From Megalonaias nervosa (Eukaryota; Mollusca; Bivalvia; Unionida; Unionidae), in NCBI GenBank assembly GCA_016617855.1, contig JAECUM010006783.1, positions 39,607 to 103,606 of the forward strand: a stretch of 64,000 bases of DNA, written 5' to 3'. Within the stretch, counting starts at the first letter, position 1. Every line of letters starts with the position of its first letter. A program made the translations under genes and the position numbers. This document shows positions 32,770 to 44,853 of this stretch, one piece after another. The notes beneath the pieces were generated by a model that had not been told where the DNA came from, made no database searches, and worked only from the letters and a program-made list of their open reading frames with translations.

Positions 32770-34099
32770 CATGTCTACTAAGTGTATATATGATGACAGA
32801 GTTGAGGATCTCAGTTATGACCCAGGGGCGTTGACGGTCAAGTGTATAGATGGCGACAAAGTGTGGGGGTATGAAAAGTTTGGAAGTTTTATTATTCGTA
32901 AATAGCAAATAAAATTTCCGAAGCACACCTAAGAAAATTTTCTTTACAGGTATGATCTATTTTTGAATAGCTCTGAAAATCATTTATATATGCATATCAA
33001 GGGAAAATATGTATGAAAAAAAAACGTTGGCGTAAAATTCCTGCCGACTCCCTATACATTGTGAGGAAGCAATTGTAATGACATTAGATACTTATCACAA
33101 ATTATTTATTTTTGGAGTCGAGGAGAATTGTGGTGTTCTGTTCACTGTACCAGTTCTACAAAGTTTAAAACTTAAAGGAAAAAAAATGCAAAATTTATCT
33201 TTGACGGGCATTTGGCCACATGTTTTGGAATCTATTCCGCTCGTAGTTTCCGTAACGTCTTCAGTTAACCCATATTTACATTACCTATCGCAGTATTGGA
33301 GAATCCACTTGGAGAACTTTTATTCCCTTCGTCCTTAGAAACACGCTTCAGACCCCAGATGTAATAATCTATTTTTCCGTCATTTTATGTCATTGCTGTT
33401 AGATTAATGTTTCAGGGGATTGACAATTAATACACCTGCCTTTTCTCTAGAATGTTTCTACACATCCTCTTAATATATGGTAACGGCAGTAACGCATGTG
33501 GCTCTTCCCACGAAGGATTTACATATTGGCAATCTAATTAAGAAAAGCTACTGCTTTTGAAGTTTAATCTAGCATTAGAAGTTATGACTGTCTTCACCTA
33601 TGGAAGAATTACTTTAGAATCTAAAATGTCTGATATCATTGGCTCTCAGAATCATCTAGTATGTTTCAGATTAGGCAATATGCAATAAGAACGTGTTGAT
33701 TTACGATGATTTCTTTTCAAAAGTGTTATTAATTTAAACACTTTGGACAATACATTATATTAATTTATTGATTCATTGCATTATCGACACCGAATTCACA
33801 TACAGTCCGTTATAACTGATATAAGAACCCATAACATACCCTCAGCATCTGTCATAACGGCAAGTCGATTCCCAACAAAGGATGGACTCCTGAACATCAA
33901 GTGTACCCTTTTATTTAAAACTCCTTGCGATGCTTCACCTGCCATAAGTATTTTGCTTTGTATAATTTATATGATTTCTGCAAATTTTGTTCATGACTGT
34001 AAATTGTAGTGATTATCTTTAGTTGGAATTTCGTACGGTTCTATTATAATACTAAGGACGTAAAATTGCATAGGACCTTTAAATAGATGCCTACGTACG
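32770..34099. other. Intron stretch
   Basis: AT-rich. An 86-codon frame at 33078-33338 has some hydrophobic character but no recognisable family and is probably chance. Confidence 0.4.
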
Positions 34100-34746
34100 T
34101 GTTTACAGTTACTAATAATACTATTATTAGTAAATACGTTGACTAGTTACTGGCTGCTTACCATTGGACGGGTCGGTCAGGTGGGGTTTTGAAGAATTAA
34201 GTTACTTCTCGTTGGGTGGGTTAGATCATTGAGTTGTTTTGTGATGTTGGAGATTTGCAATTGGTCACGTTGGAGCAGTGACAATGTGCATGTTTTACAC
34301 TTTCATATGTATATAAGTAGCAAGTATTGGACAATTTTCTCATTCTTATTTCTTGTGTTCTTGTAGTCAGCATACGTATTTTATATTGTATTATTTGAAA
34401 GGAAACATTTGTTTGGATTATTCAGTGAAAATAGAAAGTGTTCATTGGACTATAATATTATTCTGGAATATTGTGAATGATTCAAAGGAGTTCTGGACAA
34501 CGCCATTTTGACACATCAGGACTGTTGGCGGACCATATATTCGTGGCTCTGAATTTTACATGGAACATTTCGTTCTTCTGGATATCAATATAACTTTCTC
34601 AGCATTATTTTGGATTCAATTCACAATACTGTAAGTTACTCTTTCATTTTTATTTTATAACTTTGTTAATTAAATTGTTAAGTTTTTCAAAACTTGTTGG
34701 TTTTGCATCTTTCTGTTACTTAGTTCAAGACTAATGAGTCGTAATA
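34100..34746 (+). mobile_element. LTR-like segment, TGTTA...TAACA family, copy 3
   Basis: The 3' part aligns with the end at 46863 (GAAAATAGAAAGTGTTCATTG, CTGTAAGT, CTTGTTGGTTTTGCA, TCTGTTACTTAG) and ends GAGTCGTAATA. A TATA-like GTATATAAGTAG lies at 34307-34318. The start is a guess (TGTTTACAG at 34100) and no TSD was found. Confidence 0.5.
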
Positions 34747-35140
34747 GTAATAATCACAAAATGAGTGATGAAAAACCAATCTGCCAAATGTGTAGTCAAG
34801 AGGGCCATAATGGATGGTCATGCAAGGAGAAAATCTCCTTTGGAAATTGCCAGGGTAAGCACAGTTCGTACTCGAGAGAACTTGACTCAGGTTGCCATGG
34901 TGATCACTATTCATACTCCAGAGAGCTTGCTGCAAGTGGAAACTCGATAAGGAGAGCCATTGCGTGAAATATGATAACGGAGTTCAGGAAATTGTCGGAA
35001 ACCATAATTCTGCTAAACATTGCCGAAGAATCCAACGCGAACGGGCTAGAGGGGAGAAGAAAATGCAGCAAATTATATCTGGGAACCATTACATCCCGCC
35101 TACAAACAGAACAGCAAACCATTCACTCCAGTAGTCAGTG
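34734..35140 (+). pseudogene. Zinc-knuckle ORF fragment (retroelement Gag/ORF1-like)
   Basis: Reads SDEKPICQMCSQEGHNGWSC, a CX2CX4HX4C zinc knuckle, followed by GNCQGKHSSYSREL and a second similar GCHGDHYSYSREL, then after a frameshift a lysine/arginine-rich tail. The knuckle binds nucleic acid in Gag of LTR elements and ORF1 of some LINEs. The C-x-G-x-H-S-x-Y-S-R-E phrase recalls ORF1-type proteins. It follows the LTR-like end at 34746 at once and is cut by the LINE whose 3' end lies near 35140. No protease or RT follows. Which element it came from is unresolved. Confidence 0.5.
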
Positions 35141-35160
35141 TCATTTTTTTCATTTCTTTT

Positions 35161-35622
35161 TCATTTATTCCCTAACCTGGCTGGTCGTAGTGGCGCCACT
35201 GATGACTTTACGACCAGCTCTCTCCATTTTGCCCTGTTCTCCACTGCACTTTGGGACTTTGCAAATTCAGTGCTTGTCCACTCCTTGATGTTATATTCCC
35301 ATCTCTTCTTCTGTCTGCCTTGTTTTCTCTTTCCTCTCATGGTACCTTGTAGGATTTTCTTTGACCGGCCTGATGAGCTTGAGAAGTGACCATACCCTCT
35401 TTGACTGCGTCTCTTTACGGTGGTGAGCAGATCTTCATATGGTCCAATTGCGCCTTGGATTCTAATGCGCATCTCCTCATTATAGGCGTGGTCTAAGTAT
35501 GAGATTTTCAGAATCCTTCGATAACATTTCATCTCTAAGGCATGGATTCTTCTCCCTAGTTTTGTTTTCAACTTCCATGTCTCACGTGCATACAGGAATA
35601 TGGACCTAACAATGGAACGCAT
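35161..35622 (-). pseudogene. LINE reverse transcriptase C-terminal region
   Basis: The longest open remnant of the LINE: 153 residues, with SIFLYARETWKLKT, a basic GKRKQGRQKKRWEYNIKEW stretch and an end at ...RPARLGNK. It corresponds to the post-RT thumb/C-terminal region in related LINEs. Open by chance of decay and not independently functional. Confidence 0.8.
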
Positions 35623-37901
35623 AAGCTTGATCTTGGACCCAAGCGTGATATTGCTGTCCTTCGAAAGAGGCTTCAGCCTATCTAGTGCAGTTGTTGTCAG
35701 TGCAATCCTGGAAAGAACCTGTGTTTCGAACCTTTATCGGAGCTTACAGCTTCTAGATACTTGAAGCTTGTCACTGCGCATAGCTACTGTCTATTCACTA
35801 TTATTTATTTTTTTTGGGGGGGGGGATGCCACTGGGATTGTTTTGTTATTAGCTTGGTCTTTTCAGCGCTGATCTCCATCCCATATCTTAGCGATGCTTG
35901 GTTGAGACAGGTTCACTAGGGTTTCCATTTCTTGTTCATCTCCTGCTAAGCCATCGATATCAACAGCGAAGTGCAGGTTGGTGATTGTTCAGGCGCCAAC
36001 ACTGACATTGCCCTCATAGTCTTGCAAGGCATCGGACATGATCCTTTCTAGGTAGATGATGAAGAGAGCGGGTGAGAGACTGTTGCTCTGAACAAATCTC
36101 CTATATTGCCGTTGACGAGAACTGACGTTAGTCACCTTGTCATACATATTTTCAATGGTGCTGATTAGATTTGCGTTTTAGTTGCATATCCGCATGGTGG
36201 CCCACAAGGACGCATTCCATGCAATGTTGAAAGTCTTCTTGAAGTCAACGAAAGACCTGATAGAGGTCTTGTTGTTACTGCAGATACTTTTCACAGAGGA
36301 TTCTAAGATTGAAGATCTGTTCTATAGTGCTACGTCCTGCTCTGAAACCTGCCTGTTATTCAGCAATGATGTGCTCTGCTTGGTGTTTCATTCTGTTGAA
36401 GATGATCTTAAATTTAACCATACGTGGATGATTGATGAGGCTGATTGTTCGGTAGTTCTGGAACAGCTGCATATTCCCAAAGACAGTAAGAGTGATGATC
36501 AGAGACTGGTTCCATGGAGTTGGCCATTCTCCTTTTTGGCAGATTTTGTTGCAGATTGTTATGAGGACTTCTATCGTGAGGTTCCTCCTGCTTGAACAAG
36601 TTCTGCTGGTATTTTGTCTACCCTAGCTGACTTCCCTTTCTATAGTGCCTTTACTGCAACCTCTACGTTTTCCCTGAGGATTGGGTGGTCAACCTCTGTT
36701 GTGGTCAGTGGTAGTTTTAGTACAGCTTGATCTCCAGAAGTATCCAGGTTGTAAAGCTCTTAAAAGTATTCCGTCTATCTGTTAAGAATCTCTTGATCTT
36801 CTGTGAGACTTTTACCAGCTTTGTCCTTGATAGTGGTGGATCTCAACTGTTTCGCTGTTGTTAGGTCTTTAACCAACGGGTGTGCCGTTTTAATGTTATC
36901 CTGGTTAAGGTTTTTCTGGACTTCCTTGCATATGTCCTCTATCCAGCTTTCCATCGTTTTCTTTGAGCTCATATCTTAGTCCTGTTGTTAATCTCCCTGC
37001 ATTGTTCTGCTCCTTCATTATCTTCTCGCTTCCTTCTCAGTTTTTTCCTGGCAGCATAGAGGTCGAGGATATCTGCTGTGACTTTGGGGTTCTTTACCTT
37101 ACGATGCTTGCCAAGGATCTCGCTGGCTGTGCCTATTACTGCTGTGTTGAAGGTGGTGATCAAGGAGTCTAGGTTTATTTCTTCAGCACACAGAATTGTC
37201 AGTGATGCAAATTTGGTGCTTGTTGATGCTTAAAATGCTTGTGGTACGCTCGGATATTTACGTCTTTCAAATTCAAACATGATCGTTTCCTGTCTTTGAT
37301 TTCTTGGTCTTCCTCAGACGAAGTTTGATAGTCATCATCAGCAAGTCATGTCGCTTCCTGTGTCAGCTCTTGGGATGTTGCGTGTTCTGGCAATGTTAAC
37401 GCTAGATCGGAAGCGCCTCCTTACCATGATGTAGTCAATCTGATGTTTACTGTCTGGACTGTGCCAAATCCATCTTCTAGATAGCTGGTGGGGGCCAAGG
37501 GTGTTTAATATACTAAGTTATTGTAGGTGGCGAAGTCCAGGAGCTTGAGTCCTCTCTGATTGGTCTGTTCATTACAGCATGGACCACAGACCTCTCGCCA
37601 TTCTGCCTGTGCATCTTATCCAACCTTGGCATTCCATTCTCCTTTTATAACTAGAATATCCTTCTTGGGTGTCTCGTCAATGAGAATTTGAAGCTGGTCT
37701 TAGAACTCATTCACTTCCTCATCATCGTGTTTAGATGTTGGGGCATAAACCTCTGCGATGGTGATATTGAAGGGAGATACCCTGAAACGGATGGTATTCA
37801 TCTTGTTAGATACTGGTCCACAACTCATGACTGCACTCACAATGTCCCTACGTACCATAAATCCGACTCCATGTTCATGGTTGCCCTCATTCTCACTGAA
37901 A

Positions 37902-38177
37902 TTAATCCTGTGTCCCTAATGTGTTGATCTCTCTCCGAAAATGTTTCCAGTGCATCATCTCGTAGAGTGCAAGAATGTATCTTCCCATCTCATGGGTTAG
38001 CTCCTCGAGTTTCCCGGCTGGTCTTAATGTTCCCACATTCCACGCTCCAAGGATGATATCATCTCTTGCCCGTGACTTCATGGTAGTTGCACCAGTAGCA
38101 TATTTGTCACTTCCGTCCTGGTGTTCAGCGGATGACGCAGCCATTGGTAACCCGGGCTGCAATGTAAAACGCGACAA
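37902..38177 (-). pseudogene. LINE endonuclease N-terminal region
   Basis: Begins MSRFTLQPGLPMAAS; the WNVGTLRP motif marks the start of the apurinic-type endonuclease domain that nicks target DNA. The frame degrades before the catalytic residues. Confidence 0.75.
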
Positions 38178-38284
38178 ATAATAAAGCCGCCGCTAGAGGG
38201 AAATTGACTGGATCCAGCACACAAAAGTGAGTAGTTGACCGCTGGTCCCATTGGTAGCGTATACTCAAAACTGACCAATGAGCG

Positions 38285-40270
38285 AAATAAAGTATCTAGT
38301 AGACTTCCACCAAAAATCTGACTAACCTCTGAATCCTACTTAATCGATGAACTACACGGAAGTCTCTTAAAAATAAATGTGATCATCTTTTCTGATTCTG
38401 CTGAATGCATTGCATATCATTGTATGTTTTCATGTATTTGCAAGAGTTTATTACTGGTTTTGCAATGTTTTATCTGTACCTTTTTTAGAACTTAACTTTT
38501 GATCGGCACTATATGACCAGCATTGTGCTTACGTGCCGTTATGCCCTATTCATACATACTCAAACTTAATAAAAAGACCAATTTAAAAAAAAGGTAAGAT
38601 GTGCAATAAAAGATAACGAGTTTAGAAAACAAAATAGCTTACCTGGTGATAGGGCCAAGTGTTCGGAGAGGATGATCCTTCGTCCATCCTCAGTTGCCAG
38701 TTGTGAAGCAAGAACAGGCATGAAAGTGTGAAATTAGAGTTTCGTGACTTGTAGTCATTAGGTGATAAGAGAAAAAAATTTATTGATAGTATACCCTTCA
38801 GTTGACAACGACAGTTGTCTTGATGTCATTTGAAATAGGGGAAACAATGGAGCTCAGACCAGACCAACGCAGGTGTTGGCTTCTTCGCAAGGTACTGAAA
38901 CCCCATGCTTGTAAAAAATGTGATGCCGACCCATTGTCAGATCTGGCCACTGTTACTAGTAATAGAAAACCTTTAATCGATGACTTCTTCTTTTAAAAAG
39001 TGCTCAGTATCACTTTATCCAATTTGACAGAAAGCATTATACAATTAAAGGCTTTAAAATTGATGTACAAATGATGATTCGCTATAAAATATGGCCGCCA
39101 TTGCTGAACATGTAAAAATCCTTTTAATGGCTTCTTCTGAAACACTACACATCAGAATTTGACAAATATAAAGAGAAATCATCTTGGCATAAAGAGTTTT
39201 TAAACTTTAATGATACCACCGACCATAAAAAAAATGTCTGATGTTACTAAAAATAGAGAGGGATAGACTACTTTTCATAACTTATTCTTTAAAAAAAACC
39301 CCACTTCAAACAAAATGCTTAATAGAATTTGACTAAATCTGACATAAATCATCGGAACTTGAACACCTTATGAATTTTTACAAATCACCACGAAATGTGG
39401 TTGCTGTTACCAAACAAAACAACAAAAAGCAACTTTATCTCCAAGATCCACTCAATAGAATATATGTGCCTTTAGCAGAAATCGTCCTGGCATTGAATCC
39501 TTTCAGCATTAGATGAATACTGCTAAAGTAACAGCAAATATGTATGAAGATGCACAGAGAAGAGAAATCTTGAAACACTCTTACTTTTCATAGCAATCAA
39601 CACCACTGGAAGAAAGTTCTAAAGAAAGCAGCATGCTGAGTTACTTAGATTCTTGTTCAACTGCATTTACATTTGGCTTAATTACGCAGTTATCAGGTGA
39701 ACGGTTTCAGGCCCACTTGGACATCTTGTCTTTGTAAATAATCTCAGATTAACGAGCTTCGATAAGCGGCGTTCAAATTATCTCGATTCTGTTAGTTCTT
39801 GTCAATTTGAATGAAATATGGAAGTTTTTCTTCTGCTTTACCGCAACTTTCTATACTTAATATTGGAGACCAGAGAAGAAAACTTGCAGGCGTGCTGTCT
39901 AAATGTAGTAAATAGTTGGAAAAGCATCTCAGAAGTAAACACTTCGGAGAAAATGATACCATCTGCATCTCGTCAGCTTGCAAACTGTTTATGCATGGGA
40001 TGTTTTGCTTTCTGGAGAAAAAGTTTATTGAACAACTGCAGAAAACTAAAGATGATATTATTTAAGATATATTGCAGTCTTGTATTTCATTGTCGACTGT
40101 AAATTCCTGGATGAATGTGATTTTTTATCTTCAGACGTTACATTTTCTAGATGCACAATACTTAATAGAATGTTACTAAATTTGAAATAAATTATTCTAG
40201 ATATCATGCCTTCCCAGTAAAGGGTTGAAAAAGCACCATGATGAAGTGACCTATTATACAAACATATGCA
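38285..40270. other. Intron stretch with diverged dispersed repeats
   Basis: Motifs such as CTTCTTCTGAAACACTAC and CAGAATTTGACAAAT recur in degenerate form (38970-39720), resembling a dispersed repeat common in bivalves (from general knowledge). No host exon recognised. An open frame at 39818-40102 has no family. Confidence 0.4.
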
Positions 40271-40825
40271 CGAGTCCACAGTATGAAAGATGGACTCTTT
40301 ATAAACCAAAGCAACACACTACAAAGAGTCCACAGTATGAAAGATGGACTCTTTATAAACCATAGCAACACACTACAACGAGTGTACAGTGTGAAACATC
40401 GACTCTTTTTAAATCGTAACAACACACTGCAACGAGTCCTCAGTATGAAACATGAACTCCTTATAAACCATAGCAACATACTACAACCACTCTACAGTAT
40501 GAAACATGGACTCCTTATAAACCATAGCAACATACTACAACGAGTGTACAGTATGAAACATCGACTCTCTTTAAATCACAGCAACACATTACAACGAGTG
40601 TACAAAATGCAACATCGACTCTTTATAAACCATAACAATACACTACAACGAGTTCACAGTATGGAACATCGACTCTTTATAAACCATAGCAACACACTAC
40701 AACGAGTGTACAGTATGAAACATCAACTCTTTATAAACCATATCAGTACGCTACAACGAGTGTACAGTATGAAACATCAACTCTTTTTAAATGATAGCAT
40801 TTCATTACAACGAGTGTACGGTAGT
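40271..40825 (+). repeat. 54-bp minisatellite, ~10 copies
   Basis: Unit contains CAGTATGAAAGATGGACTCT, TTATAAACCATAGCAACACA and CTACAACGAGT. The 18-codon period keeps a 187-codon plus-strand frame open (40283-40846; MKHGLFINHSNTLQRVYS type unit). It is treated as a minisatellite: no host-like flanking sequence, and the minus strand also has an open frame. Confidence 0.95.
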
Positions 40826-40832
40826 ATAGTAT

Positions 40833-41095
40833 GTAGTGTTTTGTGACTTTTCGGACACCAGATAGGATGTACTGTTCCGCGATTTTCGGACACCATGTAT
40901 AATATGTAGTGTTTCGTGACTTTTCGGAGACTAGATAGGATATAGTGTTCCATGACTTTTCTTAGATTAGATTGGATGAAGTATTCCGTGACTTTTCGGA
41001 TTTGGACACCATACAGGATGTAGTCTTCCATGACTTTCGGACACCTGATAGGTTATAGTGTTCCGTGACTTTTCAGAGACCATATGGGATTTTAT
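40833..41095 (+). repeat. ~48-bp degenerate tandem repeat
   Basis: Copies share GTGTTCCGTGACTTTTCGGA and CACCATATAGGAT. Confidence 0.9.
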
Positions 41096-41164
41096 CGTCA
41101 GCACAGTCACGGTTTTCAATGCCGATTAAGTTTAGGTATTCCCCCAAAAGACAGATAAAACCAC

Positions 41165-42090
41165 TGTTACGAGTCTACGCTCTTAAAATAAGTAACAGAA
41201 AAGAGTGAAGACAGCAAGCTTTGTAAAATTTAACAAATAATTTATTTCCCTAGAATACAAAGAGAAAATGAAAAAAAAAGAACTTACGGTTTTGCGAATT
41301 AAATCCAAAAGTAATCCAAGAATTAAAGACCCAGTCTTTGTAATAAAAAGTCCTGAATAAAACTCAGTTCAAGTCCCGAAGAGATTTAAAATCGAAGGAG
41401 ATGACGTGTCTGTTGTAGTCTACGAAGTACTGGTGTGTCAACAGTCTCTTGTTGAATTACAGAAATATTATATTATTCCAACCTTGAATTCAGTATAAAT
41501 TCCAATGAATGTCTGTATCCAAGAATTTTATCAGAGCACTTTTGTATTTCCAGAGAAAATGATCACTTGAATTCAATAATTTGAAGAAAATAAAATTCAG
41601 CCCAAACTGGACACAACATAATACAGCCCAAAGTGCTAGATGTTAAAGCACAACTGGTAAAATTCTGACAGTCACAAGATAATATAGTTCTCTGTTTGAC
41701 CTCAGGTCACAAATTAGCATTTTCTAAAAACAACCATTAACTAATGGAAAATAACCTTCTTGAATGATCTAATGAGCCTTGTTTATTTAAAACATAATAC
41801 CTATACAATTCATTTTGGAATCCCTAAAACCCTTACCCAGATCAACATGTTTGCCTGAATAATAATTTGGTCAGTGAGCTTACACCCATAGAAAATAATG
41901 AAGCTATTATTAGTTGTTTACATCAATGAAATAAAAAAATAAAATAAAAAAGTCAATTAGGTCAAACAGAACTGAACTCAGTTTTGGACAAGGTCAAGTC
42001 CAGTAAACAATGTTACATTACAATAACATGTAATGGAATAAAATTTTTTTAGAACTAACAGACAAACAATTAAATTAAATACACATAACA
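41165..42090 (-). mobile_element. Solo LTR, TGTTA...TAACA family, copy 4 (926 bp)
   Basis: Plus strand starts TGTTACGAGTC and ends CACATAACA, inverted termini TGTTA/TAACA, flanked by CCAC at 41161-41164 and 42091-42094 (4-bp TSD). Read on the minus strand it has a TATA-like motif near 41690 and GGGAAATAAATTATTT (poly-A signal AATAAA) near 41250, the same order as other copies. The best-defined member. No internal region, so solo. Confidence 0.85.
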
Positions 42091-42094
42091 CCAC

Positions 42095-42900
42095 AAATGG
42101 AGAAATTCATAATACATAATGCGCAATTATTTGTTAAAAAAATAAAGTTCAAGACCTTCTTAGCTGAAACATCGTTATGAGACACGAGGTAAAAAAAAAA
42201 CTAGTATCCATTTATCGGCTCTTACGACATGCCTTTATGTGCATGATGTCAATTGAATATCCTCGCATCGACTGTAATGTGAGGACCACTTGGTAGCCTT
42301 GACATCGACAAGCTTGCCTCTATTAATTCTACTAGCTAAGAATAAATTTGACTTTTTTTTGTTTTGTTTTTTTGCTCTTTTAAATTGCTTTCTGTAGGCT
42401 GTCCATTGGTTTCAATCCTTGCTTGCGAGGAACAAACATAGCCTGTGTTTGATGTTGTTTCTTCTACTTCAGTTTCCCATCAACGGTATTGAAGTTCTCT
42501 CTGAGACTTGTTAGATACTCTTTTATATTCACAGTATAGCTTGCCACCGCAATATTTACACGGAAAATATTGCTTTAACATGCTTCCTATGCTAGACGTA
42601 AATTAAACAGACTCTTTACTAGTCGTCAAAAATGGATCGGGTAGAACTGAATGAGTCCATTATCATTCCGTCCACAGGTAAATCTGTTTGTTCATATATT
42701 AAACACTGACGGCAGATACCATGTTAAAATAGAAATAAACCATTCTCGACATTGTTTAAGGTTGATTTATTGGCCTTTGGGAGTCAGATTGTGTTGATAC
42801 AAATTAATTGTCAGGTGATATGACTGAAGGTAGCAGATGTGATTACATTTTTGTTTGGGGCTTATTTAGTCTTTTTAGTTAGGTCAGTAAAATTTAGTCT
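42095..42900. other. Intron stretch
   Basis: No gene or repeat recognised apart from short A/T runs. Confidence 0.5.
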
Positions 42901-42904
42901 TGAC

Positions 42905-43170
42905 AGATCAGCCCTTCTGCGAATAAAGTATGATCGCCCAAGACAGGTAGTGTCTCAACAGAGGTGAAACGTGCAGCTGGTCTCGCAAAACAAAGCATGA
43001 AGTTAGCTTCTTTATAGAGGTGACCCGTCCAGTTGGTCTTACAAAGTATGATCTCCTATGACAGGTAGTCTTTCTTTAGAATTGACCCGTGCAGTTGGTG
43101 TCACAAAACAAAGTATGATCTCCCAAGACAGGTAGTCTCTCAACAGAGGCGAATCTCACAACACAGTGTT
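42905..43170 (+). repeat. ~58-bp degenerate minisatellite
   Basis: Copies share AAAGTATGATCTCCCAAGAC, AGGTAGTCTCTCAACAGAGG and GACCCGTGCAGTTGGT. Confidence 0.85.
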
Positions 43171-43236
43171 AGTCTCTCAAAAGCGGTTTTCCTGTATTGC
43201 TCGTATCCATTGTAATCATTCTTAGTTGTTGTTATT

Positions 43237-43431
43237 ACAATACCAGAACCAGGTTCGGCTAACGTGGGTACGTGAGAAAGCCCGCCAGTAGCTTCTCGTG
43301 GGTCGGTGGTTCTTCCCGGGATTTTCCAGGGTTCTTCCTCCACCATTAATACTGGCCGCCATGTATAGCCTATCTTGTGATGAAAAATGGCGTTAAACCC
43401 TATAACAACAACAACAACAACAATACCAGAA
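43237..43431 (+). mobile_element. SINE family B copy 2, 5'-truncated, 12-bp TSD
   Basis: Body 43249-43419 lacks most of the tRNA-like head and ends in (AAC)n. Perfect 12-bp direct repeats ACAATACCAGAA flank it at 43237-43248 and 43420-43431, showing LINE-type retroposition of a 5'-truncated copy. Confidence 0.93.
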
Positions 43432-43544
43432 TGGCGCACACAAAATAATACATATACAGTAATAGATTGAATCAAAGTTTGCATGGGTTTTCTGTATAAC
43501 AGACTGAACAGAAGCTTGCATGGGTTTATAAATTTTTAAAAAAT

Positions 43545-43740
43545 ATCATGAAACACTTGATAAAGTATCGGTCGAGTATAGCAAACGTCACACTTGATTG
43601 TAAAGTATCGGTCGAGTATAGAAAACGTCACACTTGATTGTAAAGCATCTGTCGAGTATCGAACTTGTTGAGGAAACATTTCCAACATTACGTCACACTT
43701 GATTGATAAATATACTGAGACAAGTATTATCTCTTGCTTT
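43545..43740 (+). repeat. ~45-bp minisatellite, ~3-4 copies
   Basis: Copies share GTAAAGTATCGGTCGAGTAT and ACGTCACACTTGAT. Confidence 0.9.
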
Positions 43741-43861
43741 GTTATCACGTCTACTAGGTGTTGGTGTTATGGATAGATTATCACAATCTTGCTCTATTAT
43801 CCCGTCCATTCGGTGTTGGTGTTATGGATAGATTATCACACTCTTGTTTTGTCATCCAGTC
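43735..43861 (+). repeat. ~58-bp minisatellite, left part
   Basis: Contains ATGGATAGATTATCACACTC, TTGCTTTGTTATCCCGTCTG and a GGTGTTGGTGTT variant. It continues at 46864-47300 after the LTR-bounded insertion. Confidence 0.9.
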
Positions 43862-44770
43862 TGTTATGCATATTTAATTTAAATTGTGTATTTGACCTTT
43901 GTCCGTGATTGTGGGTAGAGGTTTGACCTACCTTAATATTTTCATGCATTTTATAATGATTGTAAGTTTAAAATAAGCTGTTTGCTGATATCTGAGTTTA
44001 AGGCATATGCCAAGAAGGTGGTGGGATGATGTGTGAGATCCCACACTCCTTATGGTTTTTGGTTATCGTAATCAAGGAGAAGATCGATCATGATGTTATT
44101 GCCCGGGTCGAGTAAACAATAAAATAAAATATGAAATTAATGGATGGAATAACAGAGATCTGAGCAGGCATATATAATAGAATAACACGAGCCTCCGTAT
44201 GTAAAATATAACAATTTAATAAATTACATGAACAAAATGAAACCGAACATGACATGTGAATGATTCACTTTATCTCAGAAACAGAGTTACAAAATTTATG
44301 CGAAATTCAATTAGCCGTTCTGTTACACCGATAAAACAAATTTCGTCATATAATCGAGTGACTGATCGAACTCAAATTGCCGGCATGTCAGCATAACCCA
44401 ATTAATTCCGGTCTTTTCCAAATAAATTGTTGGGGTTAGGTGGGCGTTTCCGTATTTCTTCCCCCTCCGCTCCGGTGGCTGAAGAGGTTATGCGTCCGCC
44501 TCGGGTGCGGGAGGTCTCGGGTTTGAACCCCGGCCAAGTCATACAAAGACTTTTTAAAAAAAAAATGGTACCAGCAGCTGCCTCGCTTGGCGCTCAGCAT
44601 TAGAAGTTAGTGTTATGACTGGTCGGCCTGGTGTCAGGATAATGTGACTGAGTGAAACATCATGCTACATGTTTTCAACATGATGCCCCAGTGCTAGACA
44701 TCACTATAAACTGTCACACTGCAGACATCGTAGCGATATGACTGAAAAAATTTAAAACTATGTTAAAAAT

Positions 44771-44853
<83 letters not shown>

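Larger units (their letters stand above)
35140..38280 (-). mobile_element. LINE (endonuclease-reverse transcriptase), degenerate, ~3.1 kb
   Basis: The 5' end (minus) lies near 38280, with endonuclease start DDIILGAWNVGTLRPAGKL at about 38060. The middle carries reverse-transcriptase pieces (SKKTMESWIEDICKEVQKN..., LVKDLTTAKQ, DEILNR-like, GFRAG-type region), and the C-terminus at 35161-35622 reads LYARETWKLKTK, RILKISYLDHAYNEEM and RWEYNIKEWTSTEFAKS. An A-rich tail (minus) ends near 35140. The order EN then RT and the C-terminal region match a common invertebrate endonuclease-RT LINE family; clade not fixed. Many stops and frameshifts, and the catalytic F-A-D-D box reads FAVDIDG (near 35951-35971). 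Confidence 0.85.

Noticed and set aside
36182..36595. 137-codon plus-strand ORF
   Set aside because: Shadow of the minus-strand LINE reverse transcriptase.
44468..44545. tRNA-Pro gene (plus)
   Set aside because: Same SINE family; the tRNA-like part is only the head of a ~380-bp retroposon.
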